DNA of 64,000 bases. Source: Protula sp. h YS-2021. Lineage: Eukaryota; Annelida; Polychaeta; Sabellida; Serpulidae. The stretch is from assembly GCA_949752745.1 (NCBI GenBank), contig OX457024.1:48798490-48862489 (forward strand). The letters are read 5' to 3'. Below the pieces are notes generated by a model that worked only from the letters and a program-made list of their open reading frames with translations, searched no databases and was not told the origin of the DNA. Made by a program: the position numbers and the translations under genes. Each line of letters starts with the position of its first letter. Position 1 is the first letter of the stretch. Of the stretch, positions 35,606-44,159 are shown one piece after another.

Positions 35606-38600
35606 ATGACAACAGTCTACTGTCATGATTGTGATGTGACATTTCCATCTCTGGAATTTTTCGTGGCACATACATGCAAACCAGCTAGGATGAAATGCGC
35701 CCGCGAAGAGCTTGCTGAGAAGATTGAAGCCAAGAGACGAAAGACGTTGCAAGATGGTATTGACAGACCTGATCCAGTCCTCTGCTGTAAATGTGCTAAG
35801 ATATTTCTTTGGATGCATTTGAGGCACATGCATGCATGATGGAAGAACAAAAGACAGTACAAGTAGGCAGAGGCAGAAGAGTGAGTCTTGGTGAAAACGC
35901 ACATGAAAGACGGTTTGAGCCTGACGATGGATCAGATTCGCTACTTGAAATGCGACAGCAAGAGAACCGGATCAAGAGACATTTGCTAGAAACGTTAAAC
36001 CATGGAATGAAATGGTATATTGTCGTACATGCACGCTTCAAGAAACTAACGGCGAATGCTGAAGGTGTTATGGTAGAACAGGTGGATAATACTTTTATCA
36101 GCAGTCCAACATATTCAGCATACAATCCAGCGGATATTGAGCTGGACTTGCCAGAAGCGTATAAAGAATTGTTTACCAAGTTTGACGAACATGAGCGACA
36201 AGGTTCTGGCTGGGTGTTGGATAACATAATGTATATTGAAGTGCATACAGCCACGTCAGCACCTCTGGAAGCGAGTAGTTTTATCCCACTACCGAAGAAA
36301 GTGAAGAATGCAAAGGCTGTATTAAACATTCAGAATGATGATAACAAGTGTTTCTTATGGTCTGTATTGGCTCAACTTCACCCTCATAACGACAACTCAC
36401 ATCGTGTGAATCATTACAAGCCATTTGAGAAGGAATTGAAGGTGGAAGGCATGACATTTCCAACACCGATTACGGACATTCCAAAGTTTTAAAAGGAGAA
36501 TGATGTGTCTATCAACGTGTTTGGATATGAGCATGATGTAGTTGTTCCGATACAACTGAGTCGAAACACCAGCGCCAGAGAAATCAACTTGCTTTTGATT
36601 AGCAATGACAAGAAAAGACATAACTGCTTCATTAAGAATTTCAGCAGACTAATGGCTTATCGATCAAAGCACTGGCATGTAGTATTTTATTGTTTCAACT
36701 GTCTTCACGGGTTTATGCAACAAAATCTTTTAGACAAGCATCGTGAAGTGTGTGGCAAGCATGGAGCACAACGTTTATCATTCCCAAAGAAACCTCTCAT
36801 CAAGTTTAAGAATGTAGCTAAGCAACAGCGAGCACCGTTTGTGATTTATGCGGACTTTGAATGTTTTACGAAAAAGCATGAAGAAGGAGACAAGTATCAG
36901 CATCATCGTCCAAACAGCTTTGCCTATGTGGTTGTAAGCCAGTATGACACACGTGCACCAGTCGTGTATCGAGGAGATAATGCTGTGAAAGTCTTTTTAG
37001 ACCATATGGTGAATGAGCGTGATCGTATTGTACATGGTTTACAACAGCCAAAGAAAATGGTGATGACTCGTGAAGACAAAGAGGATTTCAAGAACGCTGT
37101 TGATTGCTACAATTGTCATGAGCCTCTAGAAGCAGATCGTGTGAGAGATCATGACCATATCAATGGCAAATACCGTGGAGCTGCACATAGTGAATGCAAT
37201 TTGCAATTCCGACTTCGAAAGGATAAGCAGGATGATAAAGATTCTTTTATCTTTCCTGTGTTTTTCCACAATTTACGAGGCTAAGACAGCCATTTGATCA
37301 TGGAAGAAATTTGGAAAGTTCAAAAATGAAACGACTACAGTCATTCCCAACACCGTTGAGAAATATATTGCATTCACCATGAGCAGTCTGAAATTTACAG
37401 ACAGTTATCAGTTCATGAGTACTTCTCTACAGAAGTTGGTATCCAACCTTGCGGCAGAAGGGAAAGATAACTTTTATAACATGACGTCACACATTCATGA
37501 TAGCAACCAACAAGATTTACTGTTGAGAAAGGGAGTGTACCCCTATGATTATGTGGATGAACCATCCAAGTTTGTTGAAACACAACTGCCGTCCAAGGAC
37601 AAGTTTTACAGTCTGCTTAGTGAAGAAGACATTAGTGATGAGGATTATGCGCATGCACAGAAGGTGTGGGAGACATTCAACTGTACTACATTTGGTGAAT
37701 ACCATGAGCTATACCTGAAGTCGGATGTGTTAATGCTGGCTGACGTGTTTGAAAACTTTCGTCAAGTATGTCTTAACACGTATGAATTGGATCCTGCTCA
37801 CTACTATACAGCGCCAGGATTGTCGTGGGATGCGATGTTAAAAGCGACAAAGGTGAAATTGGAATTGATCAACGATATTGACATGTACCAAATGGTTGAA
37901 CAAGGTCTACGTGGAGGAATATCTGTCATCACACACAGGTATGCGAAAGCAAATAACCCCTATGTAGCAGATTACGATCCCATGAAACCAACCAATTACC
38001 TGGTGTATCTGGATGCGAACAACTTGTATGGCTGGGCCATGTCGCAAAGCATGCCGAAAAGTGGATTCATGTGGGTGAGCGAGCCAGAATCTATTGACTT
38101 CATGGATGTGGATGAAGATGACGAGATTGGATACATTTTAGAGGTGGATTTAGAATACCCATATTCAAGTCATGATCGTCATAATCACTATCCAATGGCC
38201 CCAGAACAGAAATGTATCAAAGTGGGAGAATTGTCAGAACATAGTCAGAAGCTACGGGAAGATCTAAACATGAAAAGCAAACCTAGTGAAAAGCTTATTC
38301 CCAACTTGTGTGACAAGAAGAAATATGTGCTTCATTATTGAAATTTACAGCAATATGTCTCACTGGGATTAAAAGTCACTAAGGTGCACCGTGCCATTAT
38401 GTTTGCACAGAGCAAATGGTTAGCAAAATACATCTGGTTGAACACGGAAAAGAGAAAGTTGGCCAAGAACCCGTTTGAGAAAGACTTTTTCAAATTGATG
38501 AACAACTCTGTGTTTGGCAAAACCATGGAAAATGTAAGAAAGCGCATGAATGTTGAACTCATTCACCAGGAAAAGCGGTTCAAGAAACTTGTAGCCAAAC

Positions 38601-39253
38601 CTTCATTCCACAAATCCAAAATTTTCAACGAAGATTTGACCGCGGTACATTTGCGCAAAGTGGATCTGCTTCTGGATAAACCCGTTCAAGTCGGCTTCAC
38701 CATTCTCGACCTCAGCAAAGTGCTCATGTTTAACTTTCATTACAACTGCATCATGACCAAGTATCCCGACGCCAAGCTCTTATTCAGCGACACCGACAGT
38801 CTATGTTACGACATAGAAACGGAAGATATCTGCAAAGATATGCAGGAAGATGCCGACCTGTTCGACACAAGTGACTATCCCCCAGATCATTTCTTGCATT
38901 CCAACGTGAACAAGAAAGTGCTTAGGAAAATGAAAGATGAGACGGCGGGCATTCCCATTGAAGAGTTTGTTGGACTTCGACCGAAAATGTATAGTATGAT
39001 GTATGGTGGGAAAGAAAAACGTACGGCTAAAGGTATCACTAGCACGTGTCAAAGACGTATGAAACATAAGCAGTATAAAGACAGTTTGTTCAACCAAACG
39101 CAAACGAGGACTACAGGACACATCATTCGAAGTCATGACCACCAGATTTTCTCGAAGAAGTTGAGGAAAGTGGCTCTCTCCCCCTATGACGACAAGCAAT
39201 ATGTGATGAGTGATGGCTATTCCACTTTAGCGCATGGACATTGCAGTATATAA
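35606..39253 (+). pseudogene. POLB: Polinton protein-primed family B DNA polymerase (broken)
   Basis: About 1,215 codons, near the usual length. In order: two Cys/His fingers (CHDCDVTFPSLEFFVAHTC near 35620, and a second Cys-Cys...AHAC one near 35785-35840), a region with NDDNKCFLWSVLAQLHP, exonuclease motif I (VIYADFECF, 36840), an HNH-like zinc site (CYNCHEPLEADRVRDHDHIN), exonuclease II (FFHNLRG), exonuclease III (YLKSDVLMLADVFENF), polymerase motif A (YLDANNLYGWAMSQ), the K-rich motif B region (FFKLMNNSVFGKTMEN) and motif C (LFSDTDSLCYD, near 38785). The enzyme would replicate the element with a protein primer. Breaks: frameshift near 35807-35811, TAA at 36490, TAA at 37282, frameshift near 37309-37314, TGA at 38339. 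The ATG at 35606 is the first in the finger frame. No gene symbol beyond the usual element name. Confidence 0.95.
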
Positions 39254-39254
39254 G
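39247..39254 (+). promoter_or_regulatory. TATA box overlapping the polymerase stop codon
   Basis: TATATAAG includes the polymerase TAA (39251-39253) and lies 55 bp before the ATG of the PC4-like gene. The 11-bp context is the same as at 34627-34637. Confidence 0.6.
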
Positions 39255-39259
39255 GGGGA

Positions 39260-39290
39260 GACACTTCAACTTGAGAGTTAGTTGAAGTGT
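39260..39290 (+). promoter_or_regulatory. 11-bp inverted repeat (hairpin) in the PC4-like leader
   Basis: ACACTTCAACT and AGTTGAAGTGT are perfect reverse complements separated by 8 bases. The hairpin would lie about 10 bases downstream of the TATA box, near or just after the expected transcription start, and 18 bases before the ATG. Confidence 0.65.
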
Positions 39291-39308
39291 GAACACTGAA
39301 GCGTGAAC

Positions 39309-39656
39309 ATGAATCGGAAAAGATCTGCAACGGATATGCATACTCTTGCTGATACAGTGAAAGACTTGAAAGTGAAAAATCTTGACAATACCATTAAGAA
39401 ATTAAAAGTGGAGACGACACCTATACCACAGTCGTGGGAGGGAATGCTTTCTCTAGGCAATGGAAAGTATATCAAGATTATGAAACAAAGCAATGAAGGA
39501 GTGGTGAACATTCGCAAATACCTCAGAGATGAGGGGACTGGAAGAAACCGTCCTACGAAAAAGGGTATCTTGCTGACAATACCTGAATGGAAAATGCTGA
39601 AGAAGCAGGTGAAAGAAGTGGATAAAATGCTTCGCAGACAAGAAGACAACGCATAA
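39309..39656 (+). CDS. PC4/p15-like single-stranded DNA-binding protein
   Basis: An intact ORF of 115 residues. The N-terminal 45 residues are basic and helical (MNRKRSATDMHTLADTVKDL). From about residue 50 the sequence follows the PC4 (transcriptional coactivator p15) fold: LGNGKYIKIMKQ, GVVNIRKYLRDEG, then RPTKKGILLTIPEWKMLKKQ. The pattern of strand, V.IR.Y, K-P/T-KKGI.L....W..L matches eukaryotic PC4, which binds single-stranded DNA as a dimer. In a protein-primed replicating element an SSB role, or a role in late transcription, is a fair inference. It has its own TATA box. I know PC4-like proteins from some large DNA viruses; how common they are in Polintons I cannot judge here. Confidence 0.8.
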   Translation: MNRKRSATDMHTLADTVKDLKVKNLDNTIKKLKVETTPIPQSWEGMLSLGNGKYIKIMKQSNEGVVNIRKYLRDEGTGRNRPTKKGILLTIPEWKMLKKQVKEVDKMLRRQEDNA

Positions 39657-39669
39657 CAAGGTAAAAAAC

Positions 39670-39996
39670 ATGAATGCACTCATGTTTAACGATGGTGCTT
39701 ACCTTACTGTAAATGATAGGAATGAAGTGATGATAGGTTCTCGGATAAGTTCTGATTATCGGTTTAAACCTGAAGTGTGGAAAGATTTTAAAAACATACC
39801 GCTTGAACATGGGTTTAAACGTAGACTTGGAAATAAAGTTGAAGTGTTTGTGGTTGAACATGATTCGGACATACGTGTGACATTCTGGAGAAATCTTTTA
39901 CAGGATTATCCAATTTATTATAATGGAGTTGTGCCAGATACTCCATATATAGATTTGATCCACTTTGATATCAAGAACTGGCGCGTAGTCTTATGA
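39670..39996 (+). CDS. Small Polinton protein of unknown function
   Basis: An intact ORF of 108 residues starts MNALMFNDGAYLTVNDRNEV, 13 bases after the PC4-like stop. Visible features are a basic middle (HGFKRRLGNK), an aromatic stretch (VTFWRNLLQDYPIYYNG) and the C-terminus YIDLIHFDIKNWRVVL. The last piece vaguely recalls the I.L....W ending of PC4 domains, and so does the end of the ORF near 40654; this resemblance is too weak to assign a fold. No signal peptide or membrane segment. Confidence 0.65.
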   Translation: MNALMFNDGAYLTVNDRNEVMIGSRISSDYRFKPEVWKDFKNIPLEHGFKRRLGNKVEVFVVEHDSDIRVTFWRNLLQDYPIYYNGVVPDTPYIDLIHFDIKNWRVVL

Positions 39997-40053
39997 TTCC
40001 TAGAAGCTATACAACATCCGCTGTTCGCCATCATCCGAACATAAATAGACGAG

Positions 40054-40350
40054 ATGGAAGACTATTTGTTGGATTATGAACCCATTACATATGGATTCTC
40101 ATATATGAGAAACTTATGTGATGACATTGTGCTACGACATTTTGGAAAGTATATCATACTATTGCTTGACGACCAATCCGTGTTGAAGGATTATCTGGAG
40201 AAGCTGAGGATACCTGGCTTTCTGCTTCTACTTTCAAATGATATAGAAGTCCGTGTGACTGAGAACGGTCTAGACGTGTTTGTACATCTTCGCCAATATG
40301 ACGAGGTTACAGAACACTACGACATCATCACCCTCAGCACAGTGGAATGA
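40054..40350 (+). CDS. Small Polinton protein of unknown function
   Basis: An intact ORF of 98 residues, acidic (MEDYLLDYEPITYGFSYMRN), with a hydrophobic core FGKYIILLLDD and a beta-rich end NDIEVRVTENGLDVFVHLRQ. Its TGA overlaps an ATG (ATGA, 40347-40350), the junction type seen on the other strand. I do not recognise the family. Confidence 0.6.
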   Translation: MEDYLLDYEPITYGFSYMRNLCDDIVLRHFGKYIILLLDDQSVLKDYLEKLRIPGFLLLLSNDIEVRVTENGLDVFVHLRQYDEVTEHYDIITLSTVE

Positions 40351-40654
40351 AACGCGCTGTTACAAGCATTTGATTGGAAAGAACCTTATGCTTGAATTCA
40401 AAGAGGAAGGAATACAACTCAATTGGGGTACCAAATCCATTGAGCTGACACAGCCTATGCGTGTGATGGACATAGACATGAATGAAGAAGGATATGAACT
40501 GAAACGGTCTGAATATGAAACTGTTAAAGTGATAAAGTTTGGTGATGCGCGTTATGTGAGCTTTCATAGCATTTACAAATGCGGATGTAATGTCTATGAT
40601 ACATATATTAATTTAGATTGTAATGAATGGCATTCATTGATTAATGTATTATAA
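40347..40654 (+). CDS. Small Polinton protein, possibly frameshifted near its start
   Basis: The long frame is open back to 40280, but the first ATG in it that gives a plausible protein is 40388 (MLEFKEEGIQLNWGTKSIEL, ending TYINLDCNEWHSLINVL). The overlapping ATGA at 40347 opens a frame that stops after eight codons, so a frameshift between 40347 and 40388 may have broken the original start. The C-terminal part (VKVIKFGDARYVSFHSIY, then YINLDCNEWHSLI) has strand-and-Trp spacing like a PC4 domain; this is a weak structural guess. Confidence 0.5.
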
Positions 40655-40671
40655 ATTGAATGTGTTTTATA

Positions 40672-40920
40672 AATAGCGTTCTGTAAATAAGAGTTTGTAA
40701 ATAGGAGTTTGTAAATAAAAGTTTGTAAATAAGTTTGTAAATAGTGTTTGTGAATAGAGTTTGTAAATAAAGGTTTGTAAATAGAGTTTGTAATTTAGTG
40801 TTTGTAAATAGAAGTTTGTAAATAAAAGTTTGTAAATAGAGTTTGTAATTAAGTGTTTGTAAATAGAAGTTGTAAATAGAGTTTGTTAATTAAGAGTTTG
40901 TAAATAGAAGTTTGTAAATA
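40672..40920 (+). repeat. Array of 14 TGTAAATA motifs (Pumilio-site-like) in the presumed 3' UTR
   Basis: Units of about 14-18 bp such as GAGTTTGTAAATAGAAGTTT repeat across 250 bp. Fourteen contain an exact TGTAAATA; four more differ by one or two bases (TGTGAATA, TGTAATTT, TGTAATTA, TGTTAATT). In plus-strand RNA these are UGUAAAUA, the recognition element of PUF/Pumilio proteins (UGUANAUA). They lie after the last plus-strand ORF and before the AATAAA at 40927. On DNA the reverse complement TATTTACA also resembles a forkhead site. Function is inferred. Confidence 0.9.
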
Positions 40921-40926
40921 TAACAC

Positions 40927-40932
40927 AATAAA
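40927..40932 (+). terminator. Polyadenylation signal for the plus-strand cluster
   Basis: AATAAA, 273 bases after the last plus-strand stop codon and directly after the TGTAAATA array. Confidence 0.6.
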
Positions 40933-40957
40933 CAAGACAGTTTGAAACTTGGGTTGT

Positions 40958-40963
40958 TTTATT
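40958..40963 (-). terminator. Polyadenylation signal for the minus-strand cluster
   Basis: The minus strand reads AATAAA here, about 65 bases past the end of the protease frame. It faces the plus-strand signal at 40927, as expected for two tail-to-tail transcription units. Confidence 0.6.
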
Positions 40964-41027
40964 TAACAAACTTGAACAATTAATAACAACTTAACTACAA
41001 CTTAACTACAACTTAACTACAACAACA

Positions 41028-41455
41028 TTAATAAAACAATGGTTTATAATGTCTATATACAAAATCCTTTACAATAAAATCACCATCCTTTCTTTTTAAT
41101 ATATTGACAATATCAAACATACTCTGACCTCGAGCTCTATGCAATATATAATATGCACAAAAAAACCACATGACTATGATATTGGCGTTTGTAATGATAT
41201 GGAATTATACATATAGTCATTTCTTAAAAACGTTTTTAAACGATCCTCTAGAGGTAAAAGTCCATAAGAGTCAAAATATTCTACAGGGTCTTTGTCATAA
41301 TACACTGCCACCCAATGTTCATCTTGATCGTCTGTGTTGATGACATAGGCACCGCGTTGTAAAGATGGTAACTGATCCATAGCAAACACAACTTGAAACA
41401 AGTCTTTGGTCATGACATCATGACTCAATATGGTATTGATCGGCTTCGTGTTCAT
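41028..41455 (-). pseudogene. PRO: Adenain-like cysteine protease (broken)
   Basis: The ORF starts with an ATG that overlaps the major capsid stop (ATGA, 41452-41455). It shows the adenain-type His motif (DEHWVAVYYD) and the following acidic motif (EYFDSYGLLP). A TAG at 41174-41176 stops translation before the catalytic Cys. The Cys-Gly motif and the C-terminal tail are still recognisable downstream, but in two frames because of a one-base shift in the seven-base A/T run at 41159-41165. The tail would end at 41028. In adenoviruses and Polintons this enzyme matures virion proteins. It is inactive in this copy. Confidence 0.88.
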
Positions 41456-42825
41456 GACTGGTAGTCGAATTGGATACTGCGATTTGCACTTATTTCAATA
41501 ATGTTGTCAAATTCAGCATAGACGATGACATTGATTGTATGTTGCAAAGCCCTGCTAAAATTCATTTCTAGCCGCAAATTCCCATGCTTGATTAGGGGAA
41601 AATGATCATCACCATCATAATCAGGTGTCAAGTCAAACGAAAATAAAGCATAACCTCTATGCCAATCTTCCCGTTTTATGATGGAACTTTTTTCACCATT
41701 CAATCTATCAAATGATTTGTAAAGCGTTTCAAAAGCGTCCAGGTATTTGTTCTGTGCAATGTCAAGCTTGAGAGATTTGGATAGAACTGGTTCACCATCC
41801 GTGTACAGTTGCATGTAGTCCAAATCAAAATGTTTGAAATCATATGGATTCCTCAATACTAATCCACCAAAGGCTTTATTATGAACCAGATCAATGACAA
41901 TGCGATTTGGTAATTGACCCAAAAAGATGTTATCTTTCACAAAAGACTGAAATCCTGCTGGAATAGCGAACACTTTACATTCTTTTCTAGTGATAATTAA
42001 CTTGGCAGGACTTTTCATCAATGCATCTGTATGTCCTGACTGAATACCTGGACTAACCCTCACTTTGCGAATGGTTAGAAATGCCTCTTTCACTTCTACC
42101 TTATAGGTATTATCTGCAGCCATCAATACATATCCATCTTTCTGTCTATGGAAACGCAATTTCAAACTGATGCCATTAGGAAGATACCGATCCTGCTCAA
42201 ACAAATCTATCCTTAAACCACCTGGTAGCATAAAATCACGGCTAAGACGTGTATGCAAATAACGATTATGTAAACCATTATTTCCTTGCTCAGCTAAGTC
42301 ACCACCGTCAGCATTGACATGAAACCCTGATACATATCGTTCATATTTGGCTCTTTTCACCTCATGACTATTCATTGACCCAGCAGTATCCTTGTACATG
42401 AGACGCATAGAGCGCTCAGAATGGAGACTTTCTTCCGAATCATGGATGAGGTGAGAGATAATGCTGGTATAACCATGAGTATTGTTACTATGAGATACCA
42501 ATCGATCATTCAGAAACAATTCAATATTAGACCATAACCCATTAAACAAATCATTGATGCAGGAGACATTATCATCTGCGCCACAAGCTGTTCCATCAGC
42601 CTTTACAATGCGACATATAATATGAAGTTTGCTGTTCTTTAAATCCAGATATTCTTCTGTACTCGCAGGAATGCAGAATTCTATTGGAGCGCCTTCTCTA
42701 ATGCTTGTGAGTGGTTGATAGTCGACATTATAACTTTTCTCTACAGCAGTTTGCGTCGGTGGTACGTGAAACCATTCCAATGGAGAAAGACTACATTCAC
42801 ACGAATGATTATGAATGAGACACAT
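41452..42825 (-). CDS. MCP: Polinton major capsid protein (double jelly-roll, F54H12.2-like)
   Basis: An intact ORF of 457 residues. Recognisable stretches: EFCIPASTEEYLDLKNSKLH, LWSNIELFLNDRLVSHSNNT, FMLPGGLRIDLFEQDRYLPN, LKLRFHRQKDGYVLM and the C-terminal NFSRALQHTINVIVYAEFDN. These are typical of the invertebrate proteins annotated as F54H12.2-like, known to be the Polinton major capsid protein with two jelly-roll domains (Krupovic and co-workers). The length is as expected. The start lies 2 bases after the stop of the upstream basic protein; the stop overlaps the protease ATG. It is the only long core gene here without a lesion. Confidence 0.93.
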   Translation of the reverse strand: MCLIHNHSCECSLSPLEWFHVPPTQTAVEKSYNVDYQPLTSIREGAPIEFCIPASTEEYLDLKNSKLHIICRIVKADGTACGADDNVSCINDLFNGLWSNIELFLNDRLVSHSNNTHGYTSIISHLIHDSEESLHSERSMRLMYKDTAGSMNSHEVKRAKYERYVSGFHVNADGGDLAEQGNNGLHNRYLHTRLSRDFMLPGGLRIDLFEQDRYLPNGISLKLRFHRQKDGYVLMAADNTYKVEVKEAFLTIRKVRVSPGIQSGHTDALMKSPAKLIITRKECKVFAIPAGFQSFVKDNIFLGQLPNRIVIDLVHNKAFGGLVLRNPYDFKHFDLDYMQLYTDGEPVLSKSLKLDIAQNKYLDAFETLYKSFDRLNGEKSSIIKREDWHRGYALFSFDLTPDYDGDDHFPLIKHGNLRLEMNFSRALQHTINVIVYAEFDNIIEISANRSIQFDYQS

Positions 42826-42827
42826 GA

Positions 42828-43178
42828 TTAAAAAATATCTTTTTTAATATGTTTTGATGTTATCTGTCTGGCTGTTTTTCGTCTTCTGGCACGTTTCGTC
42901 GGTTGCACGCGCTTTTCAAGCAAATCGCCAAACACACGTTGTGCTACTCGACCCGTAACATCTTTTGCGACATTCTTTACAGCCTTCTTAAGATGTGGCG
43001 CAACGATCTTAGCCCCAGCCTTAATTAATGGAATAGCTTTACGAGCCAATGATCCCAGTATTGAACCAATACCATCGCCATATTGGATTCGCGCTCCTTT
43101 AAATCCTGGTGATTCCCCGCCAACTTGACGAAGAAAACGGTTGCGATATGCAGACGGATCGTGTGTATAAGCTTTCAT
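42828..43178 (-). CDS. Small basic virion-like protein (pX/pVI-like)
   Basis: An intact ORF of 116 residues. After MKAYTHDPSAYRNRFLRQVG comes a Gly-rich amphipathic stretch (IGSILGSLARKAIPLIKAGA, KIVAPHLKKAVKNVAKDV) and a strongly basic tail (RVQPTKRARRRKTARQ). Proteins of this make-up beside penton and major capsid genes are compared with adenovirus minor/core proteins that bind DNA and disturb membranes. The start overlaps the penton stop by ATGA. Assignment is by composition and position. Confidence 0.7.
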   Translation of the reverse strand: MKAYTHDPSAYRNRFLRQVGGESPGFKGARIQYGDGIGSILGSLARKAIPLIKAGAKIVAPHLKKAVKNVAKDVTGRVAQRVFGDLLEKRVQPTKRARRRKTARQITSKHIKKDIF

Positions 43179-43931
43179 AATGCTTTTGGTCGAAAATGAA
43201 GTTTACAAATCACCTTTCCAGTTTGAAATGGAACATTATGGCCTGTGTCATCCTTAATATTCATCTCTATCACGTCAAATTTGGACGTGTTTACAGGAAC
43301 ATAATGCGGTTCGCCATAAGTTTTCATAACAATATCGCCATCATGGCCTTGTATTCCAACAGAACGGAGCAAAGGAACATAATAATCACCAACAACTTGT
43401 GGTTCACAAATGCTACAATACACATAAAGTGTATAAAATCCCTGTTTCACATCAGCTTTATGTTCAGCTGTACATGTTTCAGTATACTATTGACCTGGGA
43501 TAAATCGTAAAATCTCAGCTAATCCAGCGGAAAATGACACTTCAAAGCTGTAATTTAGAAATAGAAAAACGCGTCGTCTAATTTTATAGTACTTTATCCG
43601 AATAGCTTCTTTAAGATCCTCTTTCATAGAATTAGCCGCTTCTTCATTGACTGCATGACATAGTTCTTGTATGGTTCTGTAATAACCATAAGGAATATTG
43701 ATAGTGTAAAGTGTATCTGTCAGTGGTTGTTGTCGATACTGAATAGTCCATTCCATGTCTCATAGTTGTCCATGTATGTGGATATTGAATTTCAGCTAAA
43801 GCCACTTCATATTTTCCATTCAGATAGACGGTTCGAGGCATACGAATTTGATAATTCGAAGCCTTGTTGTCGGGATAATAGTTCATACTAGCATTGCTAG
43901 GCAAAGTAATGTAAAAACTTGTCGACTCCAT
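43175..43931 (-). pseudogene. Polinton minor capsid (penton-like) protein, broken in three
   Basis: The N-terminal piece starts MESTSFYITLPSNASMNYYP and contains YQIRMPRTVYLNGKYEVALA. The middle piece continues in another frame (LYTINIPYGYYRTIQELCHA); the shift falls at about 43757-43775. A TAG at 43487-43489 then interrupts the frame, and the last piece has CEPQVVGDYYVPLLRSV, PHYVPVNTSKFDVIEMNIKD and TGKVICKLHFRPKAL. This order matches the single jelly-roll minor capsid proteins of Polintons, which form the capsid vertices. About 250 codons in all. Confidence 0.9.
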
Positions 43932-43937
43932 GACGGA

Positions 43938-44159
43938 CTAAATGGTAGATGTGCGTTGACGTTTTCTATATACATCACGATAGCGCGCGCCATTCACACA
44001 AGTATGTAAATGGTGTTTCTCATAATCTTTCACATCATTATGATCTACATGATCTATTACTTCTCCTTCACAACAAGCACTTGCACATCTTATTTTTACA
44101 TGAATGGTCGTTTCTTGACAACAACATAGCTCTTTCAGCCATGTTAAAAATTTTCCCAT
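43938..44159 (-). CDS. Cys-rich 73-residue protein with N-terminal acylation motif
   Basis: An intact ORF beginning MGKFLTWLKELCCCQETT. Gly2 with Thr6 fits an N-myristoylation site, and the CCC at 12-14 could be palmitoylated, so a membrane-anchored product is likely if Met1 is removed. Later CASACCEGEVIDHVDHND and the His/Cys-rich KHHLHTC could bind metal. The ATG lies inside the end of the upstream frame (16-base overlap) and the stop is 6 bases before the penton ATG. I recall similar small CC-rich ORFs next to penton genes in invertebrate Polintons, but know no function. Confidence 0.7.
   Translation of the reverse strand: MGKFLTWLKELCCCQETTIHVKIRCASACCEGEVIDHVDHNDVKDYEKHHLHTCVNGARYRDVYRKRQRTSTI

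Noticed and set aside
35585..36329. Minus-strand open frames of 93-177 codons opposite PolB
   Set aside because: Antisense shadows of the polymerase frame; the plus strand carries the family motifs.
35606..39253. Programmed frameshifting or stop readthrough in PolB
   Set aside because: Three in-frame stops and two shifts at non-slippery sites, with similar damage in neighbouring genes, fit ordinary decay better.
40672..40920. CRISPR-like or centromere-type array
   Set aside because: Units are short, degenerate and without spacers; the position before a polyadenylation signal fits a 3' UTR repeat.
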